The notes below the pieces were generated by a model. It was not told the DNA's origin. It saw only the letters and a program-made list of their open reading frames with translations, and searched no databases. Shown piece after piece: positions 34,159 through 41,404 of a DNA stretch of 41,885 nucleotides. Every line of letters begins with the position of its first letter. Position 1 is the first letter of the stretch. The stretch comes from DAOTUB01 sp034437455 (GTDB lineage: Bacteria; Chloroflexota; Anaerolineae; B4-G1), in assembly GCA_034437455.1 (NCBI GenBank), contig DAOTUB010000214.1:1-41885 (forward strand), written 5' to 3'. The translations under genes were made by a program, and so were the position numbers.

Positions 34159-34737
34159 ATGGAAGAACGATTGCAGATATTGGAATTGATCGAGGCGGGG
34201 GAGATTAGCGTCGAGGAGGGAGCGCGACGGCTGGATGCTTTGGCGGAGGCCGCCGAGGCGCCAAAGGCACCCGAGACGCCAGCGCCCCCTACCGGCCCTG
34301 TCGTCCGCCCGGCTCTGGTGCGCTGGCTGTGGCAGACCGTGTTCTGGACGGGGGTGGCATTGCTGGTGGGCAGTGGCTTACTGGTGGTGGCCGTCTACGC
34401 CTGGGGGTTCGCCAATGGGTGGTTGTTCTGCGGCTGGCCGCTCCTTGCCTTTGGCGCGCTGGTCGTGGCGACGGGTTGGTGGTTGCAGCGCGCCCACTGG
34501 TTCTCCCTGCGAGTGCGAGAGAGGGGAGGACAGCGGATCTCGTTCGCCTTTCCGTTGCCATTGGGCCTCGTCGCCTGGGTGCTGCGCATTGCCGGCCCCT
34601 TCGTCCCACAGCTCCGCGAGACGGGGGTGGACGAGCTGCTCCTGGCGATGCGGGAGGAACTGCGCGATGGTCGCCCTTTCACCGTCGAGGTGGACGAGGG
34701 AGAGGACGGAGAGCAGGTACAGATATATTTTGGTTAG
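34159..34737 (+). CDS. SHOCT-like module, two membrane helices, shared C-terminal domain
   Basis: 192 residues. N-terminus: RLQILELIEAGEISVEEGAR (helical module). A Pro/Ala-rich linker follows at about 33-50. Two membrane helices lie at about 60-82 and 88-108. The C-terminal domain at about 115-192 has LRVRERGGQRISFAFPLPLG then LVAWVLRIAG and a VDEGEDGEQVQIYFG end; it aligns with the last domain of the MFS fusion and of the next gene. The start has AAAGGAG upstream. It lies 23 bases after the MFS fusion and 10 before the next gene, so one transcript is likely. It may bring the soluble modules to the membrane. Confidence 0.85.
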   Translation: MEERLQILELIEAGEISVEEGARRLDALAEAAEAPKAPETPAPPTGPVVRPALVRWLWQTVFWTGVALLVGSGLLVVAVYAWGFANGWLFCGWPLLAFGALVVATGWWLQRAHWFSLRVRERGGQRISFAFPLPLGLVAWVLRIAGPFVPQLRETGVDELLLAMREELRDGRPFTVEVDEGEDGEQVQIYFG

Positions 34738-34747
34738 GAGGTGCGCG

Positions 34748-35137
34748 ATGACAGCGTCAACAAACGAACGCTTAAAGATTCTACAGATGTTGGATGAGGA
34801 GAAAATCACGGCAGAGGAGGCCGCCACCCTGTTGCGGGCGATGGAGGGCGGTGGACGGAGCGCCAGACCGCCGCGCCCGCCCAGTCCTCTGGGGGGCAGT
34901 GGCCGCTTTCTCCGCATTCGGGTGACGGACATGGCCTCGGGCACAGGCAAGGTCAACGTGACTATCCCAATGGGGTTGGTGAGCGCGGGGCTGCGCATCG
35001 CAGAGCGATTCGCCCCCGAGTTCGCGGGTCTCGACCTGGCGGAACTGGAAGAGGTGATCACCAGCGGCGTGGACGGCAAGATCGTGGAAGTGATGGACGC
35101 GGAAGACAACGAGATGGTGGAGATTTACGTAGAGTAG
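34748..35137 (+). CDS. Small soluble SHOCT-like/shared-domain protein
   Basis: 129 residues with no membrane segment. The helical module RLKILQMLDEEKITAEEAAT occupies residues 8-33, a Pro/Arg/Gly linker about 34-51, and the shared domain 53-129 (LRIRVTDMASGTGKVNVTIP, GLVSAGLRIA, then VMDAEDNEMVEIYVE). This is the stand-alone form of the tail fused to the MFS transporter at 32540. The ribosome site TAGGAGG overlaps the previous stop codon. The 3' end overlaps the convergent tlyA end by 13 bases. Confidence 0.82.
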   Translation: MTASTNERLKILQMLDEEKITAEEAATLLRAMEGGGRSARPPRPPSPLGGSGRFLRIRVTDMASGTGKVNVTIPMGLVSAGLRIAERFAPEFAGLDLAELEEVITSGVDGKIVEVMDAEDNEMVEIYVE

Positions 35138-35937
35138 ACCAGCTCTGCCATACACGCCGAGATCGTGGTTTCCGATTCCAGCCCCTCCACCCCAAACCTC
35201 CACCAGCCCAGGAACTCGACATTCCCGGCCGGCCCGCGCAGAGGCGAGGGCATCAGGCCGTGCAGTCCCAGGTCTAACTCGGCTGCGGCACGCAGTACGT
35301 GTTCGAGCACGCGCCGGTGCACCTCTGGATCGCGCACCACGCCGCCCTTTTCGACGTAGCGCGGTCCAGCCTCGAACTGCGGCTTGATCAATGCGAGCAC
35401 GTCTCTTCTCCCCTCCCTATGGGGGGGGCTGGGGGGGGGGAGCCAACCCACCGCCGCCGGCAGGATCAACCTCAACGAGATGAACGACACGTCGGCGGTG
35501 ACCAGGTCCACCGGCTCCGGCAGATTCTCCAGGTAGCGAGCGTTCGTGCGCTCCATCACCACGACGCGGGGGTCGTTACGCAGTCGCCAGGCCAGTTGGC
35601 CATAGCCCACGTCAATCGCATAGACGCGACACGCGCCACACTGGAGCAGACAATCGGTAAAGCCACCGGTAGAAGCGCCCACGTCGGCAGCCACCATCTC
35701 TGTCACATCTAGCCCAAAACGCGCCAACGCCGCCTCCAGCTTCTCTCCACCTCGGCCGACAAAGCGCGGCCGAGCCTCGACTGTGATTTCGGCGTTCGTC
35801 GCCGTCTGGACGCCAGGCTTGTCGGCGATCTGGCCCGCCACCCGTACCTCTCCGGCGCGTATCAAGCGTTGAGCCTCTGTCCGGCTTCCCGCCAGGCCTC
35901 TCTTGGTCAACAGAACATCCAATCGCTCTTTCCGCAT
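35125..35937 (-). CDS. tlyA: TlyA family rRNA 2'-O-methyltransferase
   Basis: A 270-residue methyltransferase that modifies 16S and 23S rRNA riboses in the TlyA family. The S4 RNA-binding domain is at the N-terminus (RLDVLLTKRGLAGSRTEAQR, then IRAGEVRV). GRGGEKLEAAL leads to the Rossmann SAM site VAADVGASTGGFTDCLLQ (about 85-102). DVSFISLRLILPA and LALIKPQFEAGP hold the conserved Asp and Lys. Between LPAAVGWL and DVLALIKPQ, where a short turn is usual, the residues PPPSPPHREGRR are encoded by a C/G-rich palindromic insertion. The start at 35937 (MRKERLD) fits the family, but no clear ribosome site is seen. Confidence 0.93.
   Translation of the reverse strand: MRKERLDVLLTKRGLAGSRTEAQRLIRAGEVRVAGQIADKPGVQTATNAEITVEARPRFVGRGGEKLEAALARFGLDVTEMVAADVGASTGGFTDCLLQCGACRVYAIDVGYGQLAWRLRNDPRVVVMERTNARYLENLPEPVDLVTADVSFISLRLILPAAVGWLPPPSPPHREGRRDVLALIKPQFEAGPRYVEKGGVVRDPEVHRRVLEHVLRAAAELDLGLHGLMPSPLRGPAGNVEFLGWWRFGVEGLESETTISACMAELVYST
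35402..35443. repeat. C/G-run palindromic insertion inside tlyA
   Basis: On the minus strand it reads GCTCCCCCCCCCC, AGCC-run, ATAGGGAGGGGAG. It keeps the frame and adds a Pro-rich loop to TlyA. A second copy is at 40840-40880 in the avd-like gene. Confidence 0.65.
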
Positions 35938-36008
35938 ATTGCTAGCATACAGCAAGAACAGAACAAAGGCAAGTTCGCGACGGGCTTTGAACCCATTGCA
36001 AATGACTA

Positions 36009-36169
36009 GGGTATAATTCAAAACTCTGGGGGACAGGTTTCTTTTTTCTCCAGACTGTATCTTTTCAATAAAACGGGGCTATGTAGCCGAGGTTTCCATA
36101 CCTCGCGGGCCTGCGCGCTATGGAAAGCGCGGTTACGTCGAAAGCTCCCCAGACTTTTGAATTATACCC
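36009..36169. repeat. Composite inverted-repeat element, copy D
   Basis: A 161-bp element with outer inverted repeats: 36009-36032 (GGGTATAATTCAAAACTCTG plus GGG) and its complement 36146-36169, about 22 of 24 matching. Inside is a GTATCTTTTCAATAAAACGG arm like copy C, then the double hairpin at 36075-36137 (CGAGG-TTTCCATA-CCTCG and CGCGC-TATGGAAA-GCGCG). No reading frame is seen inside, so it looks like a MITE-type element. It fills most of the 35938-36184 gap. Confidence 0.75.
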
Positions 36170-36184
36170 GGCAAGCCAGCCTCC

Positions 36185-36212
36185 TTGACAAAAAAACAAA
36201 GCGTTGTAGAAT
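36185..36212 (+). promoter_or_regulatory. Promoter of the cold-shock gene
   Basis: A perfect TTGACA, 16-base spacer, TAGAAT. The leader to the start codon is about 100 bases, long as for many cold-shock mRNAs. Confidence 0.7.
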
Positions 36213-36320
36213 TCCCTCAGTTGTGGGCAGTCGTTTCAAAGCCAAGTCCCTTTCTGAGACCGGTCTGGAACGTTCTGAACCAACAAAGTTCAAGTGAGTA
36301 TGTATGGAGGAGAAAACATT

Positions 36321-36533
36321 ATGTCAGAACGCGAGCTGGGTACGGTCAAGTGGTTCAACGCAAGCAAGGGATATGGTTTCATTGAGCGGGATAGCGGGGG
36401 AGATGTGTTCGTGCATCACTCCGCCATTCAGTCCGAGGGCTATCGTACCTTGAACGAAGGTCAACGAGTGGAATTCTCGGTTGGCCAAGGAGACAAAGGC
36501 CCTCGGGCGGAAGACGTAACGCTTCTAGCCTAA
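36321..36533 (+). CDS. CspA-family cold-shock protein
   Basis: A 70-residue OB-fold RNA/DNA chaperone. RNP1 is KGYGFIE and RNP2 is DVFVHHSAI, both intact; GTVKWFNASKG opens the domain. The start ATG 36321 has GGAGGAG upstream, and an earlier in-frame ATG at 36294 lacks one. It lies before the DEAD-box helicase with its own promoter and terminator. Together they suggest an RNA-structure or cold-response pair. Confidence 0.95.
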   Translation: MSERELGTVKWFNASKGYGFIERDSGGDVFVHHSAIQSEGYRTLNEGQRVEFSVGQGDKGPRAEDVTLLA

Positions 36534-36545
36534 AGTCTCAGATAA

Positions 36546-36576
36546 AGACGTGCAGTGTCAGGCGCGCTGCACGTCT
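36546..36576 (+). terminator. Hairpin after the cold-shock gene
   Basis: A perfect 10-bp stem, AGACGTGCAG with CTGCACGTCT, 13 bases past the stop. It has no T-run, so termination efficiency is uncertain; it may mainly protect the mRNA 3' end. Confidence 0.55.
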
Positions 36577-36672
36577 TGCTAAAGATTGAGCGTTTCATCC
36601 TGCCACGTGGTTTGTGGCGAATGAGTCGCGTCTCGAAGCATTGTCATATCCCTTTGCTTTCTCTCGCGATTC

Positions 36673-36701
36673 TTGACAAATAGCCCATTTTACTGTATGA
36701 T
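36673..36701 (+). promoter_or_regulatory. Promoter of the DEAD-box helicase
   Basis: A perfect TTGACA, 17-base spacer, TATGAT. The transcript would start about 36708, leaving a leader of about 165 bases. Confidence 0.75.
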
Positions 36702-36707
36702 GCACCG

Positions 36708-36872
36708 GTTGGGCGGATGATAGGATTTGGGATCAAAACCTCTTTAATCCGCCAGGATCGCAAGTTCGCCGTGTGGCGTAACCGCCGGTTCGCTAGGTAA
36801 TCGGCAAAACAATTCAAAAGACACTATCGGGCTGAGATTGCGACTTGGCTCAACAGTCAAGGAGTATTCTCA
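36708..36872 (+). promoter_or_regulatory. Structured 5' leader of the DEAD-box helicase
   Basis: About 165 untranslated bases with paired segments: GGCGGAT (36712-36718) with ATCCGCC (36747-36753), GGCG-TAAC-CGCC near 36775-36786, and GCCGG with a TCGGC partner near 36784-36805. No known riboswitch class is recognised. Cold-induced helicase mRNAs often have such leaders. Confidence 0.45.
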
Positions 36873-38132
36873 GTGAATTTCAAACAGTTTTCCCTCGACC
36901 GGCGCATCGCCGCCGCTATCAAAACGGTTGGGTATACCACCCCCACCCCAATTCAGCAGCAGGCCATCCCCATCGCGCTCAAAGGGCGCGATGTGTTGGG
37001 ATTGGCGCAGACCGGAACCGGCAAGACCGCGGCTTTTCTCCTGCCCATCCTGCAGCGGCTCACACGAGGCCCGTCGCGTCGTGTACGCGCCCTGATCATC
37101 GCGCCCACGCGCGAGTTGGCCGAACAGATCTACCAGATGGGCGTCGATCTGGGCCAAAACACCCCTTTACGCAGCGTCTCGATCTATGGCGGCGTGAGCA
37201 AACGCCCTCAGGTCGCCGCGTTGCAGCAGGGCGCAGAGATCGTCGTCGCCTGTCCCGGCCGCCTGCTCGACCTCCACGGCGACGGCAGCATCAATCTATC
37301 CCACGTCGAGGTGTTGGTGCTGGACGAAGCCGACCGCATGTGCGATATGGGGTTTCTACCCGACATTCGCCGCATCATCAAGCATCTGCCGGCAAAACGC
37401 CAGACGCTCTTTTTCTCGGCCACCATGCCAAAAGACATTCGCGCGCTGGCGAACAAGATCCTCATCAACCCAGCCACCGTGCAGATCGGTATGATCGCGC
37501 CCGCCAAGACCGTTTCGCACGCGCTCTACCCCGTCCCGAACAAGCGCAAGAAAAACCTCTTGCTGGCCTTGTTGTCACAGACGAGAACGGGGCGCGTGCT
37601 GATCTTTACGCGCACCAAGTATCGCGCCCGCAACCTGGCGCGCGACCTGGAAAAACGCAAGTACCGCGCGTCCGCGTTACAGGGCAACATGTCGCAGAAC
37701 CAACGTCAGCGAGCGATCGACGGCTTTCGCAACGGCAAATACGACTTTCTCGTCGCCACCGACATTGCCGCGCGCGGCATCGACGTGACGGATATCACGC
37801 ACGTGATCAACTTTGACATCCCCAATACCGTCGACGCCTATATCCACCGCATCGGTCGCACTGGTCGCGTCGACCAGACCGGGGAAGCCTACACATTCGT
37901 CGCAGAAGAAGACATGCAGATGGTGCGCGACATTGAAAAAGTGCTGCACGCGCCCATTGAGCGGCGACGGCTGCCCAATTTCGACTATGGCGACTTTGAG
38001 CCGGAAAGCTACTCTCCGCAGCGCCGCTCAAACCGGCAGCGGCAGGCGCAACCGCGCCGCCGGGGCAGGCAAAAGTCAGCGGCGCAATCTGGACGCAAAC
38101 CAGCCCGGTCACGCTCACGGAAAAAGGCATAA
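36873..38132 (+). CDS. DEAD-box RNA helicase, RhlE-like
   Basis: A 419-residue ATP-dependent RNA helicase. The Q motif region TPTPIQQQAI, P-loop AQTGTGKT (45-52), PTRELAEQ, DEAD (LVLDEADRM near 148), SAT (FFSATMP) and HRIGRTGR are all intact. A basic Arg/Gln-rich tail of about 45 residues (RRSNRQRQAQPRRRGRQKS) ends it, as in RhlE-type helicases, and probably binds RNA. GTG start at 36873 with AAGGAG eight bases upstream. It lies seven bases before typA, so both may share a transcript. Confidence 0.93.
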   Translation: MNFKQFSLDRRIAAAIKTVGYTTPTPIQQQAIPIALKGRDVLGLAQTGTGKTAAFLLPILQRLTRGPSRRVRALIIAPTRELAEQIYQMGVDLGQNTPLRSVSIYGGVSKRPQVAALQQGAEIVVACPGRLLDLHGDGSINLSHVEVLVLDEADRMCDMGFLPDIRRIIKHLPAKRQTLFFSATMPKDIRALANKILINPATVQIGMIAPAKTVSHALYPVPNKRKKNLLLALLSQTRTGRVLIFTRTKYRARNLARDLEKRKYRASALQGNMSQNQRQRAIDGFRNGKYDFLVATDIAARGIDVTDITHVINFDIPNTVDAYIHRIGRTGRVDQTGEAYTFVAEEDMQMVRDIEKVLHAPIERRRLPNFDYGDFEPESYSPQRRSNRQRQAQPRRRGRQKSAAQSGRKPARSRSRKKA

Positions 38133-38138
38133 AGCTCT

Positions 38139-40052
38139 ATGTTAACTGAACGAACCGGCTTGCGCAATATCGCTATCATCGCTCACGTGGATCACGGCAA
38201 AACTACTCTCGTAGATGGATTGTTGAAACAAGCTCGAGTATTTCGCAAAAATCAACAGGTCGCCGAGCGCGTCATGGACTCGAACGATCTCGAACGGGAG
38301 CGCGGCATCACCATCCTGGCGAAAAACACGGCCATCACGATTTTCGACCCCGACGCAAACGAGCCGGTCAAGATCAACATCGTCGACACGCCCGGTCACG
38401 CCGATTTTGGCGGCGAGGTTGAGCGGATCATGAACATGGTAGATGGCGTCCTCCTGTTGGTAGATGCCGCCGAAGGCCCCATGCCCCAGACCCGCTTTGT
38501 GCTCAAAAAGGCGCTGGAGATGAACCATCGCGCCATCGTCGTCATCAACAAGGTGGACCGCCGGAACGCCGACCCGGACCGGGCGCTGAATCAGACCTTT
38601 GACCTGTTCATCGAGCTGGGCGCCAGCGACGAGCAGGCGGACTTTCCGGTCGTGTACACCAACGCCGTCACCGGCCAGTCTGGATTGACGTCAGAGCTGG
38701 GGCCAGACCTGCAACCTCTTTTCCAGGCGATCCTGCGCCGCATCCCCGCCCCGCGGGTTGACGCAGACGCTCCGTTGCAAATGCTGGTCACTACGCTGGG
38801 ATACGACGAGTATCGCGGCGTGACCGCCGTGGGGCGCATTTTCGCCGGGCGTCTGCAAGTAGGGCAACCTATCGCCCGGATCATGACGGACAACACGGTA
38901 CGGCCTGAACAAGCCCGCTATCTGTACGTCCACCAGGGACTCAAGCGCATTGAGGTAGATGAAGCTCAGGCCGGAGAGATCGTCGTGCTTGCCGGGTTGG
39001 AGGACATCTCGATCGGAGAGACACTGGCAGACCCCGAAAACCCAGTACCGCTGCCCTCCATCCGCGTCGAAGAACCCACGATCCGCATGACCTTTGGCGT
39101 CAACACGTCGCCCTTTGCGGGGCAGGAGGGGCGGTGGGGAACGTCGCGCAAAATACGCGCCCGGCTGTTCGACGAATTGCGCCAGAACGTGGCCTTGCGC
39201 GTCGCCGAAACGGACAACGCCGACACGTTCACCGTTTCTGGGCGGGGAGAATTGCACCTGGCGATCCTGATCGAGACGATGCGCCGGGAAGGGTACGAGT
39301 TTCAAGTCTCCCGCCCCGAGGTTCTCTTGCGCCAGGGGGAACAAGGCGAGCTGTTGGAACCCTACGAAAAAGTCTACATCGAGACCAGTTCAGACACGCT
39401 AGGCGCCATCGTCGAAATGCTGGGCAACCGCCGTGGGCGGATGCTCGACATGGTGGACACGCAAGAGAACAGTGTGCGCTTGACCTATCTCGTACCGACG
39501 CGCGGCCTGTTAGGTCTGCGACATCACTTTTTGACCGCCACGCGCGGGATGGGCGTGCTGCACACCCTGTTCCATAGATATATGCCGATGGCGAGAGAGA
39601 TCAAATCCCGCTCAAGCGGTTCTCTGGTGGCGTGGGAAACGGGCGTTGCTACGTCGTTCGGCCTGCAAAACGCCCAGGCGCGCGGCGCGCTGTTCGTCGG
39701 CCCCGGCGTGAACGTCTACGAGGGGATGGTCGTGGGCAGCCACCAACGCTCTGGCGACCTGGCGGTCAATGTGTGCAAGAAGAAACAGTTGACCAACATG
39801 CGCAACTCGATCCGCGAGATAGACGAGCGATTGACGACGCCCCGTCAGATGAGCCTGGACGAGGCGATCGAATATCTGGCCGACGACGAACTATTGGAAG
39901 TGACGCCGGAAAGCTTTCGCATCCGCAAGCGCATCCTGAATACAGAAGAACGGAGCAAACGGACCAAGCGTCTCAAAAAGGCGCGACTAGCAGAATCAGC
40001 CGGTATGACAGCATTCGGTAAACCGATTGCTGCCTCAGCGCGGGGTCTCTAG
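38139..40052 (+). CDS. typA: Translational GTPase TypA/BipA
   Basis: A 637-residue ribosome-binding GTPase. G1 is AHVDHGKTT (15-23), the switch I region ERERGITILAKNTAI, G3 DTPGHADFGGEV, G4 NKVDR. Domains II, III and V follow, with the family-specific C-terminal segment GLLGLRHHFLTATRGMG and the conserved SGSLVAWETGVATSFGLQNA. Length is slightly above the usual 605-615. TypA helps 50S assembly and stress adaptation, fitting its place beside a cold-shock protein and an RNA helicase. The ribosome site is weak. Confidence 0.96.
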   Translation: MLTERTGLRNIAIIAHVDHGKTTLVDGLLKQARVFRKNQQVAERVMDSNDLERERGITILAKNTAITIFDPDANEPVKINIVDTPGHADFGGEVERIMNMVDGVLLLVDAAEGPMPQTRFVLKKALEMNHRAIVVINKVDRRNADPDRALNQTFDLFIELGASDEQADFPVVYTNAVTGQSGLTSELGPDLQPLFQAILRRIPAPRVDADAPLQMLVTTLGYDEYRGVTAVGRIFAGRLQVGQPIARIMTDNTVRPEQARYLYVHQGLKRIEVDEAQAGEIVVLAGLEDISIGETLADPENPVPLPSIRVEEPTIRMTFGVNTSPFAGQEGRWGTSRKIRARLFDELRQNVALRVAETDNADTFTVSGRGELHLAILIETMRREGYEFQVSRPEVLLRQGEQGELLEPYEKVYIETSSDTLGAIVEMLGNRRGRMLDMVDTQENSVRLTYLVPTRGLLGLRHHFLTATRGMGVLHTLFHRYMPMAREIKSRSSGSLVAWETGVATSFGLQNAQARGALFVGPGVNVYEGMVVGSHQRSGDLAVNVCKKKQLTNMRNSIREIDERLTTPRQMSLDEAIEYLADDELLEVTPESFRIRKRILNTEERSKRTKRLKKARLAESAGMTAFGKPIAASARGL

Positions 40053-40104
40053 TCCTGCGCTAAAAGAAAAGCCCTACGGTCTGATGGCTTTTGTCTGCGA
40101 CCAA

Positions 40105-40139
40105 AAAACCCTACGGGTCTCCGAGACCCGTAGGGTTTT
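40105..40139 (+). terminator. Terminator of typA, usable from both sides
   Basis: AAAACCCTACGGGTCT and AGACCCGTAGGGTTTT form a perfect 16-bp stem with a 3-base loop. T-runs lie on both sides, so it can end typA and the converging membrane-protein gene. Confidence 0.9.
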
Positions 40140-40165
40140 GATATTCTGATCGCTGTTGCGCGCTT

Positions 40166-40543
40166 TCAGGCCTCGCGCCGCTTGAGCGCCGCCGCTGCGA
40201 TGGCGCCCGCGACGACCGCTGCGACCAGCGCGAGCCACGGCCAGAGCAACGCCCTCAACGGCTCCGTGTAGCCGCCGACAGACGTTTCAGCCGTTTGGTA
40301 CTTTTTGAAGCGAATCCACCCTGCGTTCTCCGCCCAGGCGTACCCTTCCAGGTGGTCGGCGTAGACGGTCACGCCCTCGTCCCCGTCGGGGTCAAAGTTG
40401 ACCCAGCCGACGTTCTTGTTCCAGGCCCATTTCTTGGTCGGGTCTATGTTGCTCGTGGCGGCGTAGGCCACGCCGACCAGACAGAGGACGAGTCCCACGA
40501 CCAGCACGGGATACCTGATGTGTGTGATAATCCTTCTTATCAT
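40166..40543 (-). CDS. Small exported membrane protein with GW repeats
   Basis: 125 residues. A signal peptide (about 1-28, VVGLVLCLVGVAYA) is followed by two copies of an aromatic motif: WAWNKNVGWVNF, then EGYAWAENAGWIRF. The C-terminus is a hydrophobic helix (about 98-119) and a basic end KRREA, so it looks like a tail-anchored surface protein or a sorting-signal layout. The start has AAGGAGG upstream. The GW repeats resemble those of larger bacterial surface proteins, and this copy is short for such a protein. It lies just downstream of the avd-like gene in the same direction. Confidence 0.75.
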   Translation of the reverse strand: MIRRIITHIRYPVLVVGLVLCLVGVAYAATSNIDPTKKWAWNKNVGWVNFDPDGDEGVTVYADHLEGYAWAENAGWIRFKKYQTAETSVGGYTEPLRALLWPWLALVAAVVAGAIAAAALKRREA

Positions 40544-40569
40544 GTCAATTCCTCCTTGTTTTGCTAAGC

Positions 40570-40599
40570 GTAGGCGCGGTTTCTAATCGCGCACGTTAC
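40570..40599. repeat. Possible degenerate hairpin repeat, copy F
   Basis: GTAGGCGCG, GTTTCTAAT, CGCGC, then GTTAC: the same hairpin idea as the main repeat but drifted. Weak. Confidence 0.4.
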
Positions 40600-41231
40600 A
40601 GTTGTAAAGCGGAGAGCGGGCGATGATCCGGCAGGCCCGGCCAACGACGGGCGAGAACCCGCTCGTTGATACGGGTGACCCGCCGTCCCGTCTCCTTGAT
40701 CCAGGCAACGGGCAGGCCGCTCTCCCACAGGATATTTCTCGGATGCTGTTTATCCGCCGGATGTTGTTTATCCGCCACTATCGGCAGACGGCTGGCGGGG
40801 AAACGTTGCCAACCTTTCGGCAACAGGTTCTCCGCTGAGTCTGCCTCCCCCCCCTTTGGGGGGGATTGAGGGGGGGGAGCTTTGCCCCGCGTCTTTTTGA
40901 GCCAACCTTCATTTTGCCGCGCGATGTTGGTGATCCGCTCGGCCACGTGCAGATAACTGCGCGTGCTGGCGAACGCCCCCGAGTCCTGGCACAAACGGGC
41001 CAGCACTTTGAAGCTCTCGATTTCCTGCCGCAGTTCCAGCAGGTGCGCCGCCCGGTCGCCTCTGGCATTGTTGGCGAGGATGATTTTCTGCAAGATCGCA
41101 CGGCTCCGGTTGCGCAAGTCCGTGCCCAACGTGTACTTGTGATAGCGGCTAAAGTTGCGCACGATTTTCTCGATGCGCACGGTCAAGTCATACGCCGCAC
41201 GGAAGATGGGTAAATGTTCGTAGCGGGCCAT
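40596..41231 (-). CDS. avd: Avd-like four-helix protein of a diversity-generating retroelement, with odd C-terminus
   Basis: 211 residues. Residues 1-115 match the accessory variability determinant family: MARYEHLPIFRAAYDL, FSRYHKYTLGTDLRN, ANNARGDRAAHLLELR, FKVLARLCQDSGAFAS and ITNIARQNEGWLKK. Avd forms a basic barrel-like pentamer that assists the reverse transcriptase in diversity-generating retroelements. After GWLKK the protein normally ends; here about 95 more residues follow, starting with the palindromic insertion (APPPQSPPKGGE) and including a doubled ADKQHP. That part has no recognisable domain and may be read-through into degraded DNA. The MutS-like gene ends five bases upstream. 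No reverse transcriptase is in the window. Confidence 0.75.
   Translation of the reverse strand: MARYEHLPIFRAAYDLTVRIEKIVRNFSRYHKYTLGTDLRNRSRAILQKIILANNARGDRAAHLLELRQEIESFKVLARLCQDSGAFASTRSYLHVAERITNIARQNEGWLKKTRGKAPPPQSPPKGGEADSAENLLPKGWQRFPASRLPIVADKQHPADKQHPRNILWESGLPVAWIKETGRRVTRINERVLARRWPGLPDHRPLSALQL
40741..40776. repeat. Tandem 18-bp duplication in the avd-like gene
   Basis: GGATGCTGTTTATCCGCC and GGATGTTGTTTATCCGCC lie head to tail, one mismatch, giving two ADKQHP units. A recent slippage duplication is likely. Confidence 0.7.
40840..40880. repeat. C/G-run palindromic insertion inside the avd-like gene
   Basis: On the minus strand GCTCCCCCCCC, TCAAT, C-run, AAAG, G-run, AGGCAGA. 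It aligns with the insertion in tlyA at 35402 and sits exactly at the end of the normal Avd domain. Confidence 0.65.
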
Positions 41232-41236
41232 TCTTT

Positions 41237-41404
41237 TTACTCTGTGCTCACTCTGATCACTTCTTCGATGTGACGCTCTTTCTGTTCATTCTGGAGGGCG
41301 ATGGCTACCGAGTGCCCGGCGCGCACCAGTTTTCCCACGTATGTATCCAAACCGGATTTAGGGAACCCACCCAGCACCACCGGAGCATCCACATCCCCAG
41401 CCAT
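41237..41404 (-). CDS. Truncated MutS-like (msl) fragment of a retroelement locus
   Basis: 55 residues from ATG 41404, too short to be noticed easily. The pattern VVLGGFPKSGLDTYVGKLVR then AGHSVAIALQNEQKE resembles the end of the MutS N-terminal mismatch-recognition domain (compare GVPHHALDSYLARLV-AGYRVAI). MutS-like genes are known companions of avd in some diversity-generating retroelements. Here the N-terminal half is missing, and the start lies inside the end of the target-like gene, out of frame. Its stop is five bases before the avd start. Confidence 0.55.
   Translation of the reverse strand: MAGDVDAPVVLGGFPKSGLDTYVGKLVRAGHSVAIALQNEQKERHIEEVIRVSTE

Noticed and set aside
35402..35443. 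G-run as a quadruplex-type regulatory site
   Set aside because: The tract lies inside tlyA, keeps the frame and has a sister copy in another gene, so an inserted repeat explains it better.
36708..36872. tRNA or known riboswitch in the helicase leader
   Set aside because: A GGTTCGC segment hints at a T-arm, but no acceptor stem or anticodon arm can be folded, and no riboswitch core motif is present.
40166..40543. GW-repeat protein as the retroelement's variable target
   Set aside because: It has no lectin-like fold signature, and no matching adenine-rich template repeat was found nearby.
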